From the NCBI GenBank assembly GCA_951804985.1, contig OX638131.1:61657598-61721597 (forward strand): DNA of 64,000 nt, given 5' to 3'. Shown here in pieces: positions 30,716 through 43,369 of this stretch. How positions within the stretch are numbered: position 1 is the stretch's first letter; each line of letters opens with the position of its first letter. A model generated the notes under the pieces. The model was not told the DNA's origin. It saw only the letters and a program-made list of their open reading frames with translations, and ran no database searches. Made by a program: the position numbers and the translations under genes. The DNA comes from Dryomyza anilis (Eukaryota > Arthropoda > Insecta > Diptera > Dryomyzidae).

Positions 30716-31969
30716 TTGGCAGAATTATTTGCAAATAATTCAACGCTCCCAGATAGTAATCAACCACTGCCCGTCGTCAATTTTGTTTATTCTGCAATAC
30801 CGGTGATTCATTTTCGAACTCGGGCAGTTAAAAAGGTTTTACCAAACCTCAACATTAACAAAGCCTCTGGGCCAGATGGCTTATCTGCCCAAGTGTTGAA
30901 GAAGTGCGCGTCAACGCTGGTTTGTCGTTGCGTAAACTTTTCAACATCTCCTACACGACAGGAGATTTTCCATCTTGTTGGAAGGTTGCCAATGTCCAGC
31001 CAGTCCCGAAAAAGGGCGAGGCTACGAACCCTGCCAATTAACTTCCACCTTGTGAACTATCTTAAGCACAACGATTTGCTCAGTTACCGCCAATATGGTT
31101 TCCGTAGGGCCAGATCCACAGGTGACTTTTTGGTGGTCCTCTCCGGAAAGTGGAATAATTGTCTTCACTTTTTCGGGGAGAGTAAGGCTGTTGCTCTCGA
31201 TATTTCCAAGGCTTTTGATCGAGTGTAGCATAAAGCTCTCGTTTCAAAACTAATTGCACTTGGTGTCGGTGAATCTTCCACTCGATGGATATCTAGTTTT
31301 CTCCAGGGTGGTTCTATATGAGTTGCGATGGATGGTGTTCTTTTAGAACAACATTCGATCAATTCTGGAGTTCCGTAGTGTTTCGTCCTATCCCCGTCCC
31401 TATTTCTGGTATTTTTCAATGTGGATATTGCGCAGTCAGCTGCTCTTGACGTTTTGGGCATATCAATTCAATGTGATCTCCGTTGGAATGATCACATATT
31501 TAATGTGTCGGCCAAGTGGTTCGGTTTTCCAAAACGGTGTAAGACATACTTCACTCCTGCTGACTTACGCACTGTCTACACTACCTATATACAGCCTAAA
31601 ATGGAATTCAATTTGCACATTTGGGCAGGAGCTTCAAAATCCTCCTTAGAGTACCTGGACCGAATTCAACAACGGGCGATATATTTAATAGGGGATGAAA
31701 ATATCTCATCGTCTATTGGTTCTCTTGAGCACCGAAGGACCGTTGGTTGTGTAAGCCTGTTTTATAGGTATTACAACGGCAAGTGTTCGAGTGAAATATA
31801 TGGCCTGATTCCACCAGGTCGTGTGTTCTCTCGTTCTACTCGGGCATCAAACCAAGCCCACGACACGTTTGTCGTGCGACTGCGTCCGTTTTTCTCGACA
31901 TTTTTGATATTGGCAAATTCAAAACAAACATTCACCTACACTACTCAATCTCTCCCCCCCTCCATTTAA
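30716..31969 (+). pseudogene. Non-LTR retrotransposon RT, internally deleted
   Basis: The fragment shows NKASGPDGLSAQVLKKCAST (RT finger), SYRQYGFRRARSTGDFL, KAVALDISKAFDRV (first catalytic Asp), ISSFLQGGSI and NSGVP. It then jumps at about 31425 to DVLGISIQCDLRWNDHI and, further on, QPKMEFNLHIWAGASKSSLE, IQQRAIYLIGD and VSLFYRYYNGKCSSE. The order fits Jockey/CR1-group LINEs. The YADD block that should lie between NSGVP and LGISI is deleted, and there are several stops, so the copy is inactive. Confidence 0.8.
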
Positions 31970-31974
31970 CCTAT

Positions 31975-32613
31975 CATCCTTTCTTACGATCAACACTGTG
32001 CATTGCAAGTATATGGGGCATCCCCTGAGCGTTGGTTAATTTGTAAAAAAAGCGTTTGAAAAAATAATCATAATTGCTTTTAAGGTCTAGTGCATTTTTC
32101 AAATCAATTTCAAATATAAAATAAGTGCTATTTTTAGCTTACTCTGTATTTGAAAATCATTCGATAATAACATTACCAAAAAAGGGCAGTGAAAATTAGG
32201 AACAAAAATGTAGTGACGCTAAATACAGTATGTTTTTTATGATAGGAATATAAACACTTACCAAAAATTCAACATAACAACGCTTGTCCAAATCTAATAG
32301 CTTACCGAAATCTATTAGTGTTTGGACTTCTATGAATCTTTAAAACAATATATCGACCGCCCCCGTCAACCATAATTAGGCTCCAGAATGGTATTCAAGC
32401 GCTTAAAACATGCAAGGTTACAAAAAAAACACGTCTACCACATTTTGGCTTCTGGTATCGATATCCTGCAGCTGTCTTGACGCTCGGGCTTGGGCTCGAA
32501 GTCTACGATATTGGATATTGGTTGGATGACATAGAACGGGATAATTAATTAAAAAATGCCCTTTTTGTTTTCCTATATGAGGATCCTCTTTTTTTACTTA
32601 TTTTACTTTTCTT
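31975..32613. other. Non-coding; short shared repeat at its right end
   Basis: No gene was seen. 32545-32605 (CCCTTTTTGTTTTCCTATATGA, then CTCTTTTTTTACTTATTTT) closely matches 45455-45505. Confidence 0.4.
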
Positions 32614-32931
32614 GTAGCCGTGGTAGCTCAGTGGTTAGTGCGTTCGACTGTGAGTCGAAAGGTCCCCGGTTCAAACCTGGACTGGGGCTAACAACATCTT
32701 TTCATAGAAACATTTTTCTATATTGTGCTACCTCTCGGCAGTAAATGGCAAACCTACGAGAGTAAAACCATTGCCTATGAAAAAGCTCTCACCCGCCGTT
32801 CGGATTCGGCAATAAACTGTAGGTCCCACCACTTTGAATACAAATATAACACGCACAGCTCAAAATGGTGAGAGAGCCTGGCCGAAGTTCTATACAGGAC
32901 TGTAGCGCCAAACTATTATTATTATTATTAA
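32614..32931 (+). mobile_element. tRNA-derived SINE, copy 3
   Basis: A full-length copy starting GTAGCCGTGGTAGCTCAGTG, with B box GGTTCAAACCTGG and an (ATT)n tail ending near 32931. Its anticodon-arm equivalent (TTCGA-CTGTGAG-TCGAA) still folds as a perfect 5-bp stem with a 7-nt loop, unlike the other copies. No target duplication was found: the right flank is the start of the left palindrome arm. Confidence 0.88.
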
Positions 32932-33264
32932 ATTCGCTTTATTATTCTTGATTTTAATATTTTTAACTTCCAATTCAATTGGTTTTACTATCTTTACCTT
33001 ATTTGTTTTCTTTATAATTTGTTTATTTTTTTTTTAATTTCCTTAATTCCTATATTCTGTTCATTATTCGCGTAAAGTTGTGTATTATATTATTTAGTTT
33101 ATTATGTTTTTGTTGAAGATTTCTATCTTCATTAGTATGTATTTTTATTTTTTGTTCTTTATTTTCTGCGTTAATCATATTCGCTGTTTTATTTTGTTGT
33201 GGTGTCCTCTTTGGAACTTCTACAACTACTGGCCTTACTACACTATTTGCTACGAGTCCCCAGT

Positions 33265-34622
33265 TTAGTGGCCTTGACTGGGCCCCTGGTAGTTTCTCTG
33301 TGGACTGCTATTATTGTTCCATGCATCATATTTGCGTTTGGCATAACAATTCATAATAACATGTCCGTCCTTTCTGCACCAAGTGCAATATTTAGCGGGC
33401 CTGTTTGTAAAATTCCCATTACCATTATTTCCTTGAAAAACTTGTGTATCGCGTTGAAATGGACTCCAAACTTGTCTATGCCCGTTAACTCTGCTAACTC
33501 CCTTTGTACAGTCGCATGGTCCAATGCCTTCCACCAATTTCTCCAGTGTGGTTTGCTTACTGCTCAACATGAGCATTCGCAAAGTGTAATCCCGAAGTCC
33601 TAACTTAAATAAGCTTTTAACTAAATTATTCAATTCTTTAACGAACACGTCGTCTTTCGTATCATTATATTTACATTTAATCTGCCGACTGCAGGTTAAC
33701 CAAACGCCGCTAGAAAAATCTAATACTTCCCCCGGATACTGAGATGCCTTTCTAATGTCATATTAAATGGCATCTACTGACCTACATTCCAAGTACGTAT
33801 TCCTTAACAGATTGTATAAATCATCTATTGTGTCAAACTCCTTTGAACTTACTAAGTCAAAAGCATATCCCTGTAAACGAACCCTAACGCCTTTAATAAA
33901 CTCCTTCATTTGTCCAGGCTTCAGTTCCGCCCTCACCACTTCACATCCTTCAATAAAACGGTGAAGATCCGTCCTCAGCGATGATGAGTCTGCACCTGCA
34001 AAATCTGGCACCGCATTTTTAACGAATTTCGCGACTTCGTCTAATCCCATGTTGCCCAGTGTTGTGATGTCGTCACTTTCTATGGTATCCTTGTGGTATA
34101 AGGATGTCTCGTGCGCTGTCTTAACCTCCTCGTTCAAATATCTAATACGTGCGTTCAACTCCTGTATTTCGTTGTTCGCTTCCTCCAACGTCGCGTACTC
34201 CTCCCTTGCTTGGCGTCTGATAGAATTATTTATTGATTCCTCAGAAATTTTCTTTTCTTTCAATAAATTCCTTAATTTAATGTTTCACTTTTCTATCCTG
34301 TTTCTTCTAACTCTGCTGTACGTTTTAAACAATAATCGTTTAAATGTTTTCTCAACCCGTCAACTAATCTTTCCAATTTAACATTTTCTGCTAAAACAGA
34401 TTTAATTTTTAAATTCTAGAAATTTAATAACTCTTCTACTATTTTATCTGCCTCCTCTAATTTAGATAAATGCAGAATTCTAGATATATTATCTTTTAAT
34501 AATGCTGTACTATCTTTATTTAGTATTGTTGGTACAAATTGCGACCATAATTTTTCAACAAATCTGTCCAATTCGCTAGATTGCTTTTGCATATACGAAT
34601 TTAATTCATTAGCATCTGCCAT
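33265..34622 (-). pseudogene. Ty3/gypsy-type gag, left-arm copy
   Basis: Mirror of 62239-63596 (described there in full): N-terminal helical segment, coiled-coil-like central part, gag core and one CX2CX4HX4C knuckle. It has the same in-frame stops. In this arm the element is cut at 32938, about 330 bases beyond the end of gag, so no pol follows. Confidence 0.82.
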
Positions 34623-35625
34623 TATATATTTTCAATCAATTTAAAACGTTAACTTTATCTTTTAATTAAAAAAAAATAAATTTAATCAAGTTGTAATTGA
34701 AAATTTCAATGAAACAAAAATGTTACCCAAACAACAACGAAATCAATTTTGGCATTCATGAAGTATAACTATAAATTATATATATTTTTTCAAATTTATA
34801 TTGAAGCATTTTTTTAAAAATCTGTTTTCTATAACATTGGAAAAATAAAAATAATTTTATTTTTTCAAATAAAAAAATAAAAAAAAAATTATGTGTATAT
34901 TCGGTTACTCAAGATTGTAAAAAAATTTAACATACAATGATTTTTTAATATAAATTTTTTGTTATTTTTAAAATCATAACAGCAATCAGTGCTGTGTTCA
35001 CACGCTTTAAAATGTTATCATATCATTTAGTTTTTATTTGTTATACACTAGAGGGTCCGTAGTTTGGAATATCAGTGTTTATTCGATTTATTTATTTGGA
35101 AATGTTAATTTTCCTTTTTAAATTAAAAATTAAAAAAACTCTGAAACAGCTGTACGATCTGCCACTCAATGCATTTTGCCAATTGTTTGTTGTTTTATTG
35201 GTTGGTACAAAACACCCAATTTGTACCGACTGGACCTTGAGCACGTTAAGACAATATCTTAAAATTAAAAGAAAGTTTTTAAAATCTTTATTTTTCACAT
35301 GTTACACTGGAGGGTCCGTAGTTCGGAATCTCAGTGTTATTTTTGTTATTTATTTTTTATTGAATGCTAATTGCTAATACTATTCATTTATTTTATTTTT
35401 TTTTAAATGCTTAAAAAAAATTGTTCGTAGTTCTAATCCCCTTTTTTTTAATACTTCTAAAATACTATTAAAAAAAAATTAAAATGAAAAATCCCCTATT
35501 CTTTTTTTTAAATAAAATTTTCAAACACTTACCATTTTATTTTTAGAGTCCTTCCTCCTTCGTTCTTCCTTTTTCCTATCTCTCGGTCCTTGAGAGGTTG
35601 GTACCGACGTACCGGCTGAGCCAAA

Positions 35626-36288
35626 TGTTGTATATTCTAGAGTTGAATTTTCTTTACATTTATTTAATTAAATAAATATATTTTAGAGTTGTGGTATTTA
35701 TTTATTACAGAACACTTTTTACTTTTAGAACAAAAACCCTTTTATTATGTTAACACTCTTATTACATGCAACTACCTCCACTTGAGGTTGGTTAAACTAC
35801 AATCTTTTAAATTGCAACGAAAGGTATTAACAATACCTTCGTTGCAAGCTTTTATTAAATTCTATTCTCACTATGTTCTAGTGAGTTTTCACTTTCACTC
35901 AATTTTGGTGTACGTGACTTTTGAAGAAAGTCCGACTTGCAGTTTTTGGCTGACACCAATTGCGATATAACAGAATTGTTGGCAAACGCTGCTTTGCTAA
36001 TTTTAACATAGACCCAAAATTATGCAATGGAAAATTGTATTGCAAGCCTCTTGAAAGAGGTGTGGTCTAAGTAAAGCTTTAGTGTTTTGCCAAATTATTG
36101 CCAGCTTCTGTTAACTGTGCAAGCTAACCTGAAAGAGGTGTGGTCTAAGCAAAGCTTTAGCGCTTTGCCAAATTATTATCATTGTTGCCAACGTGAAGCG
36201 TTGGGACAATGCTATGAACATGTTGCTGTACAACATGAGTTCAACATTATATGAAAAACATGATGCGCTCAACATGTGTACAGCAACA
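35626..36288 (-). repeat. Ty3/gypsy LTR, left-arm copy
   Basis: Mirror of 60573-61235: TGTTG...CAACA ends, followed in element direction by a TGG-starting primer-binding-like stretch. The leader occupies 34623-35625. No second LTR is in the window. Confidence 0.6.
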
Positions 36289-36804
36289 TTCAAAATTGAA
36301 TGAATAGTGAAGAACCATAAAGAAAAGAAAAATTTGTGAGCTAATTCACAACAGCAGGTCGTTGTTACAAGTGCATGAAGTGATTTCTGTGATTTAAATA
36401 GTGTATTGAATATTAAATATATTTATAGTGAGTTTTCGTCAAAGTTCTGTTTCTTGTCGTTAAGTGTCGTTGTTTTTACAAAATATTAAATATATGTTAT
36501 AATACATTTGTATTTAAATCAATTTCTGTTTAATATTACTGCGGCATGCATTGTTATTGTTATTTGTGATTTTCTATTCTTCTTTGCGATATTTGTTTAA
36601 GTCGTTTTTCTATTGTGTTGTTAGTGCGTATTTTAATGAGTAACAGCTGTAATCATTTAACCCTTGAGTAATCCAATTTTTTTATTCGGCACTAAATTTT
36701 AAAATTTTTAAAATTTATAACATTTTTTAATTTCGTACTTTTGTTATTTTCAAAAGTTATAATAAATGGAATTCTTATCAGTAGAAAATTTTGCTGCCTG
36801 ATCT

Positions 36805-37613
36805 TTGAGGGATAAGTGCAAAAGTCAAAACATATTAAATTCTATGCTTTCTTGTTCCGGTCCCTGCGGACAGCTTTCTCCTGCTCCATGTGCCAATATT
36901 TCCATGGCGTGTACAGACTTTTTAAGTTCAGTGCACTCAGGTTTGCAATTGTATTGTCCTACTTGCAGACCTCTCTCTCTCTTTATCAGTTTTTTTTGTT
37001 AAAATTAAAAACTTTGTAGATAGGCTAAATATTTTAAACATCAATTATACAGAAATTTTAAATTCATTAAATGAATTTAATTCATTGGTACATGCAAGTG
37101 ATACTGAGCATTTGACGGATTGTATTGATAATCATACAGCAATTATCGACGATTCTGCCTCAGCTGATATTGTTCCTCCACCCAAAAAAGTGGTCAAAAA
37201 GCGCAAACGAGTTAATAGTAATAACTCACTATACCCCCCTGGGCAAAGCGCACTTCACATAAAACTTCTATCACTCCTCCCCCTCAACCTCCTAATGCAG
37301 CGCCTTTACTAGTAGCAGTAAGCCTGCCCAAAATTGCACTAATAATATTATCAATATTATTAATGAAAATTCTGGATTGAAGGCAATACCTAAATTAAAA
37401 AGAATTTTTATTTCTAGATTGATGCCTGACACGACTACTGACAATATAATCAGCTTTTTAAAAACAAATAATCTAGTACCTGCTGACACCTACATACCAT
37501 GTAAGAAAATTGGTAACAGGCCATCTCATTCACTGTATCAATCGCTACAGAATATGCTGCGGATGTTATTCGCTCAAATCTTTGGGCAGACAATATTTTT
37601 GTTTCCGAATTAA
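36805..37613 (+). pseudogene. CR1-like LINE ORF1, left-arm copy
   Basis: Fragments in several frames: a Cys-rich N-terminus (SMLSCSGPCGQ and LQLYCPTCRP, PHD-like spacing), a basic patch PPPKKVVKKRKR near 37175-37210, and an RRM-like block RIFISRLMPDTTTDNIISFL (37400-37460). This layout fits ORF1 of CR1/Q/T1-type insect LINEs, an RNA-binding chaperone of the RNP. Frameshifts near 37000, 37300 and 37560 make it non-functional. Compared with the right arm, 36881 and 37381 differ. Confidence 0.65.
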
Positions 37614-37639
37614 AACAAAAAAAGTAAACCAACGAAAAC

Positions 37640-40620
37640 TGCATACCAAAATTCAAAAAACTAGAGCGAATCACCCTTTACTATCAAAACGTAAGGGGTT
37701 TGCGCTCAAAGACTCGAGATATTTTTTTAGCTACTCAAACTTTTGAATATGATCTCATAGCATTAACTGAGACTTGGTTAAATAATAGGTATTTAAGTAT
37801 TGAAATGTTTCATAATAGTTTCAATATCTTTAGAAAAGATCGGTTTGAGTGTGAAAATTCTCTAGTCGGTGGTGGTGTTTTAATTACAGTCAAGAATACT
37901 TTTATAAGTTCCTTAGTAGAAATACCTGTTGCTTCTACATTAGAGCTTATTTGTGTTAAGATTGTATTACACAATTCCTGTGTATATATCATAAATGCAT
38001 ATATTCCTCCCAAAAGTAATGTTGAAGCCTTTGACTTTATCGAAGTCAGTTGATTTTGTATTGGATTTACTTAATAGTTCTGACGATATTTTAATAATGG
38101 GAGATTTTAATCTACCTGACTGAAAATGGGATAGATCTGACGATGATACATATTACTGTGCATCTAACTCTAAAACCCGACAAGAACAAATTTTTGTTGA
38201 CACTATCTCATCTGACTTACAACAAGTAAGTTGTATTACTAACTGTATAGATAGACAACTTGACCTGGTTTTTACTATTGACAGTAATAATTCGGTTGTT
38301 AAACGGTCTATTCATGCTCTAACAGGCATTGATAATTATTATCTACCTTTAACAATTTATTACCAATCTGCTAGAGATAATATAATTAATTCTTGCTCTT
38401 CAGATAAAGTATATGAATTAAATTTTGCTAAAGCAGATTATGCTAAAATGAATGAATTGTTATTTATCAAACTATATTGACAATAATCAACTCGATTGTT
38501 CCATAAATTTCTTTTACTTTGAACTATTTTCTTGTATTGCACTGTCGGTACCTTAAAGTCTGAAATTTTTTAAGCAATCATCGTATCCATGGTACACCAA
38601 AGAATTAAAGATTTTACGTAATTCTAGGAATAGAGCATGGAATAGATATGTCAATAGTCAAAATCCTAATGACTTAGAAACATACACTATCATGTTTCTG
38701 GAATTTAAAAGTAAATCAGCTTCACTTTATTCTGATTATGTTGAAAAAATGAAGCTTAAAATATTATCAGACCCTAAGAAGTTTTGGGGTTTTATTAATA
38801 CTAAAAAGAAAAGTGGTGGTTTTCCAGCATCATTTAAAAATAACGAGGAGTTCACAAGTGACCCTTATTTTATATGTGGCTTATTTGCTAGCCTTTTTAA
38901 ACAGTTGTTTAGTAGTGATCCGTTCATTATTGATAATAACTATTTTCAATAATGCACTCAGCACCCAAAACTTCACTAGATTCTATGTCCTTTACACCGG
39001 ATTTAATCTTGCAATACATTTCGTCAATTGATGATGATTATAGCTCTGGGCCAGACGGTATTTCTGCTACAGTTTTAAAGAACTGTGCTGCTTCGTTATG
39101 TATGCCCCTTAGTATCATATTTAATACATCAATTAATGAAGGTAATTTTCCAAAATTTTGGAAAAACTTTTAAAAGAGGGTGCAAAAACGATGTTAATAA
39201 TTATATACCAATTGCTAAACTCTCATCTATCCCGAAATTGTTTGAACACATTGTGTATGATCATGTAAAAATTCATTGTAACCATGTAATTACAACACGT
39301 CAGCATGGATTTGTTACCGGTAGATCCACGGTATCAAATCTACTCGATTTCACCTCATTCATAACTGGCGAAATCGAGTCAGGAAATCAAGTTGATTGCA
39401 TATATACTGACTTCAGTAAAGCTTTCGACAAACTTCCTCACAATTTAATTTTGTTCAAATTAAAGATACTTGGTTTTCCAGAATTCTTTGTGACATGGAT
39501 ACAACCTTATTTATCTGATCGGTCATATCAAATACGTTTCAGAAAAGTTTCATCTTCACCTTTTATTGCAACATCCGGGGTACCTCAGGGTAGCCATCTT
39601 GGACCTCTTTTATTTATTTTGGCGATTAATGATGTCATATACAATATAAAGTACTCCAATCTATTAATTTATGCCGATGACATGAAAATTGATAAGGCTT
39701 TCAAGGATGAGAAGGACGCTAAATTACTGCAGACAGATTTAAATTTTTTTGAGATTTGGTGTTTTAAGAACCATTTGGTACTTAATCCAGATAAGTGTCA
39801 GTCTATGGTATTTTCTCGGAAGAAAAACAACATAGAGTATAACTATATGTTAAAAGAGGAAAATGTTAGTAGAGTACATATAGTAAAGGATCTAGGTCTG
39901 TTTGTTGATCCTACTTTATCGTTCAAACTTCATATTGAACATATATGTAAAAAAGCCTCTTTATTGCTTGGTTTTATCAAGCGCTGGGCTAAAGAATTTA
40001 ATAGTCCTTTGACTACATTATCTCTATATAATATTCTAGTACGTTGTCATCTAGAATATGCAAGTCAAGTATGGTCTCCTTTTTATAAAGTGCACACTGA
40101 TCGTATCGAACGTACGTTTCGCTCCCAATGGTTTTAATTGGGTTGATAATTACAATCTTCCACCATACGAGGATCGGCTGAAGCTATTAAACTTGAAATC
40201 ACTTGAAGATCGCAGAAAAAATGCTGATGTAATCTATATACATCAACTCATTACTGGTAAATTGGATTCACCAGAGCTTCTACGATATATAACCTTTAAC
40301 CAAAATCGTAGAAGTAGCAGAAATGGTGATACATTATTCTATCTTCCATTTAGTAGAACAAATTATGTTGTATCATCACCTTTTAACCGTATGTGTAATA
40401 TAGTTAATAATTGCACACATTTTAATATTAATCTGTCAAAAAGTCAACTCAAATGTAGATTGAAGCTTTAATAACAAAAATAATATTGTAGATATTTTAA
40501 CTACTGCATGCGTTTGATACGAGCCCAACTACTATTAGTGGGTAAATTTGTTCAAGCATTTATGCTTTGAAAGTGCAAGCTAGCCGTATTAGCTAAAACT
40601 CGATTATTATTAAAAAAAAA
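37640..40620 (+). pseudogene. CR1-like LINE ORF2 (endonuclease and RT), left-arm copy
   Basis: APE-type endonuclease: DLIALTETWLNN, VGGGVLITVKN, YIINAYIPPKS and IMGDFNLPD, where the usual Trp after Asp is a stop (TGA at 38121-38123). RT: SSGPDGISATVLKNC, QHGFVTGRSTVSNLLDF, YTDFSKAFDKLPHN, ATSGVPQGSHLGPLLF and LLIYADDMKI, so both catalytic blocks are intact in the 39085-40137 frame. The thumb region continues to 40471 after a frameshift. The 3' end is an A-rich tract near 40612. In this arm the missing GA at 38034 adds a frameshift that the right arm does not have, ending the endonuclease frame at 38053. Confidence 0.85.
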
Positions 40621-40694
40621 TAGTATTACAATTCATTTTATGTAAATGTAAATTTCACATCAAAAAAATCTTTTTTTTAAGTTTGGGTGTTTTA

Positions 40695-41420
40695 GTACTG
40701 GAGCGGTCGTGAGTGCTCGTTTCAGTGCATTAAATCTGATGATCACTTCTAGGCCCATAAAGAATTTCACGCCCTTTTTTAAAGTGTCGGATAAAACGCC
40801 TGTACTTAGACAACTCCTGACCTCTATTGCCGGTTTTGGTATTCGAATACCTTTTCACGATCAGTGTTTAGCATTCCTCCAACCAACTATAGGTATCCTA
40901 GGTATTTCAGTTCTTGAAAACAAAACATCGACTTTTTAAGGCCGATTGTTAAATTCGCTTTCTTTAGGCATTCAGGTACTTCTGCTAGCAGCTCCATATG
41001 CGTTTCGAAGTCGGCTGCGATGCCGGTTATCTAGGTATACAAATTTGTTTGATTTTAATCGCTGAGGAATAACTTTATCCATCAAACGGCATAATCTCTG
41101 AGCCGCATTACAGAGACCGAAGGGCATGACTCGAAATTGATATAGTGGTCGCCTTAGCACTGTAAACGCTGTATATGCTTTGCTCTCTTCTTCCATTTAT
41201 AATTGCTGAAATGCGAATTTGAGATCCACGCTACTGATATAGTGCGTCTGATCAATACGACTTAATATGCCTTCTATATTTTGCAGTGGGTACGCATCCT
41301 TGACGGTTAGTTTATTTAATTTGGTCGCATTCAAGTTATTTAAGGGTTTGGTGTATGATGTGGGTGACTTTTTTTTTGCATACTTCAAAAAAAATCTTTG
41401 TGGGTGACGGTAGTGACAAT
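40695..41420 (-). pseudogene. Ty3/gypsy RT fragment, left-arm copy
   Basis: Mirror of 55440-56165. It shows KDAYPLQNIEGILSRIDQTH, VDLKFAFQQL (first catalytic Asp), a stop, then RVMPFGLCNAAQRLCRLMD, and KFVYLD, where a one-base deletion disrupts the Y-x-D-D box. Downstream ELKYLGYL and MLNTDREKV are recognisable between stops. Confidence 0.82.
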
Positions 41421-42610
41421 CAAAATTACAACATACATTATAATTTTAGAGTCGAACTATTTTCCTCTTAAATAATACTTTCGTCGAGGAAATGTTTATT
41501 AAGCTATCTTTTACTGCTCCTATCGTATCAATTTGGGTGTTCGTACTCGTGCAATAACATTTGACACGACGAATGTAGGTCACGGTGCATTCACTTCGTA
41601 TGCCGCAGATCATACTTCAGATCTAGTGTCCCCACTGATCTAGCTATGAACCTTTCTATTTTCATTTTCTTTTAACAAAAAACTATTTTCGTCCTTCGAA
41701 TACATTTACGCATTTTAATTCTTACGCATTAAGCTATTAGCATACGAAGTTTTGAAACGCTTTACTTCCGAATTCCCATTAGAACAGCCTAATGTTCGCT
41801 CCCGAGCATTTGGATTATGTAGTCCATGAACCAAACCATCAGTAGTAGCAAATTTTTAATTTTTCCAACCGCCATTCAAGCTTGGTTTATTGTTTGGTTA
41901 TGTGCCCTCCAGGTATCGTACCTGGTGTGGTCTGCCAGCTAGCTCGCGGCACAGGTCGAAGGGCCAACCATGGGATAATAAAAAGACAACAAAAAATAAA
42001 TATTAACACTACCTCACTCTAACGTCGCACTCACAAAGGAGAAAAGAAATGACATCTCCCTCATGTGCCCTCCCTACCATGGTCGATGGACGTCTGGTCT
42101 TCTGCTTGGCAACCACAAGCACGGTCAAAGGACTCCACTTGACCTCGTGACTTACACACACATCACCTAATCAGTTTCCGACCTCACCAATAACACTCTA
42201 GCATATAATTTTTCTGTACGCTAATATTTATTTAACATATATTTAAGGGAAGTGGCTATATAGAAAAAGGTGAATCATATTTAAGGATAAACAAAAGACG
42301 TACAAAATTATTAATTTAAATTACCATAGTTGCTAAAAAAATATTGATTATATATAAATATAAAAATTATGAAACAAACAAAAAAATCATACAAATACTA
42401 ATAAATACCATACATAAAAATTCACATAATGAAATAATTAACTTAAGCCTAAACAAATGCAATAAAAAAAGTATTAAGGAATTTTATCCGCCCGAGTACT
42501 TTTTGCTCACTAACTTCGCTTTTAATCACTACCCCTTTATCACTGCCTGAATGAGCTCATTAAGTAGGATTAATTGCAATTTGGGACTTTTATCTGCTGG
42601 TAATTGCCAG
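41421..42610. other. Unidentified 1.2-kb stretch, left-arm copy
   Basis: Mirror of 54249-55438. Contains a GC-richer patch (41885-42180) with CCAGGTATCGTACCTGG (a hairpin), and TGTGCC/GGCACA words that could close a tRNA-like fold. No coding sequence is recognised. It may be flanking or UTR sequence of the broken gypsy element. Confidence 0.4.
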
Positions 42611-42896
42611 TAGCCGCGGTTGCTCAGTGATTAGTGCATTGGACTGCGAGCCGAATGGTCCCCGGTTCAAGCCTGGACTGGGGCTAAAAACAACTTTTCA
42701 TAGAAACATTTTTCTATACCGCGCTACCTCTCGTCAGTAAATGGCAAACCTACGAGAGTAAAACCATTGCCTATGAAAAGCTCTCACCCGCCGTTCGGAT
42801 TAGGCAATAAACAGTAGGTCCCACCACTTTGAGTACAAATATAACACGCACAGCTCAAAATGGTGAGAGAGCTCGGCCGAAGTTCTTATAGGACTC
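42611..42896 (+). mobile_element. tRNA-derived SINE, copy 4, truncated at palindrome junction
   Basis: Identical to the inverted copy 6 up to 42886 (GAGCTCGGCCGAAGTTCT). It then continues TATAGGACT, which matches a different family member (copy 1) rather than copy 6, before changing at 42897 to unrelated sequence with no (ATT)n tail. The 3' end is therefore truncated and possibly chimeric. Confidence 0.82.
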
Positions 42897-43345
42897 TACT
42901 GTACAGGTCATCACTACGGTTCTATCGTTGAAACTTAATCCCATACAGATCTACATACGCAACAATCGCGTTGTTTTATGGAAGTCACCTAGCATACCTC
43001 CGAGCTTGAGCAGGAGGCCGAGCACTTGGCACATTTGCAACACATAAAAAAAAATTGCAGACGAACACATAGCTTCGGTGGACTCCATTGAAATAGTGGT
43101 ATCTCATTTTTATAAAAATAAGAATAATATGTAATTTTAAATTGCAATTAAAATTTGCAAATTAATTTTTTATTCATATTTTAATATTAATAAAAATTTG
43201 AATTTATTTGAATACATTTATGTATAAAGTTTATTTTAAATTAATACATTGTATTGCAGCAATTGTTATGGCCAATTCTTAATTAAATTTGTTGTGTAGT
43301 GAATAACTTACATAGCTCCAATGCGTACAGTGATTTATCATCTCG
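42897..43345. other. Spacer start, non-coding
   Basis: A moderately GC-rich patch to about 43075, then AT-rich. No recognised feature. Confidence 0.35.
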
Positions 43346-43369
43346 TATAGCGCATTTCCATAGCTAATC

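Larger units (their letters stand above)
32938..42886. repeat. Giant inverted repeat, left arm (about 9.95 kb)
   Basis: Reverse complement of 53973-63923. Position x pairs with 96861 minus x left of about 38034, and with 96859 minus x to the right, because the left arm lacks two bases (GA) there. The substitutions I found are at 36881, 37381, 38639, 38816 and 39282, plus the 2-bp indel; synonymous and non-coding changes may have escaped me. All other old stops and frameshifts are shared. The left end abuts the SINE tail at 32931; the right end lies inside SINE copy 4. Confidence 0.95.

Noticed and set aside
33199..33603. 134-codon plus-strand frame in the left arm (mirror 63662-63258)
   Set aside because: It is the antisense of the gag zinc-knuckle region.
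34049..34381. Plus-strand 110-codon frame (mirror 62812-62480)
   Set aside because: Antisense shadow of the coiled-coil part of gag.
41900..41950. tRNA gene candidate in the palindrome arm
   Set aside because: Only a T-arm-like hairpin and possible acceptor-like words are present; D and anticodon arms are not.
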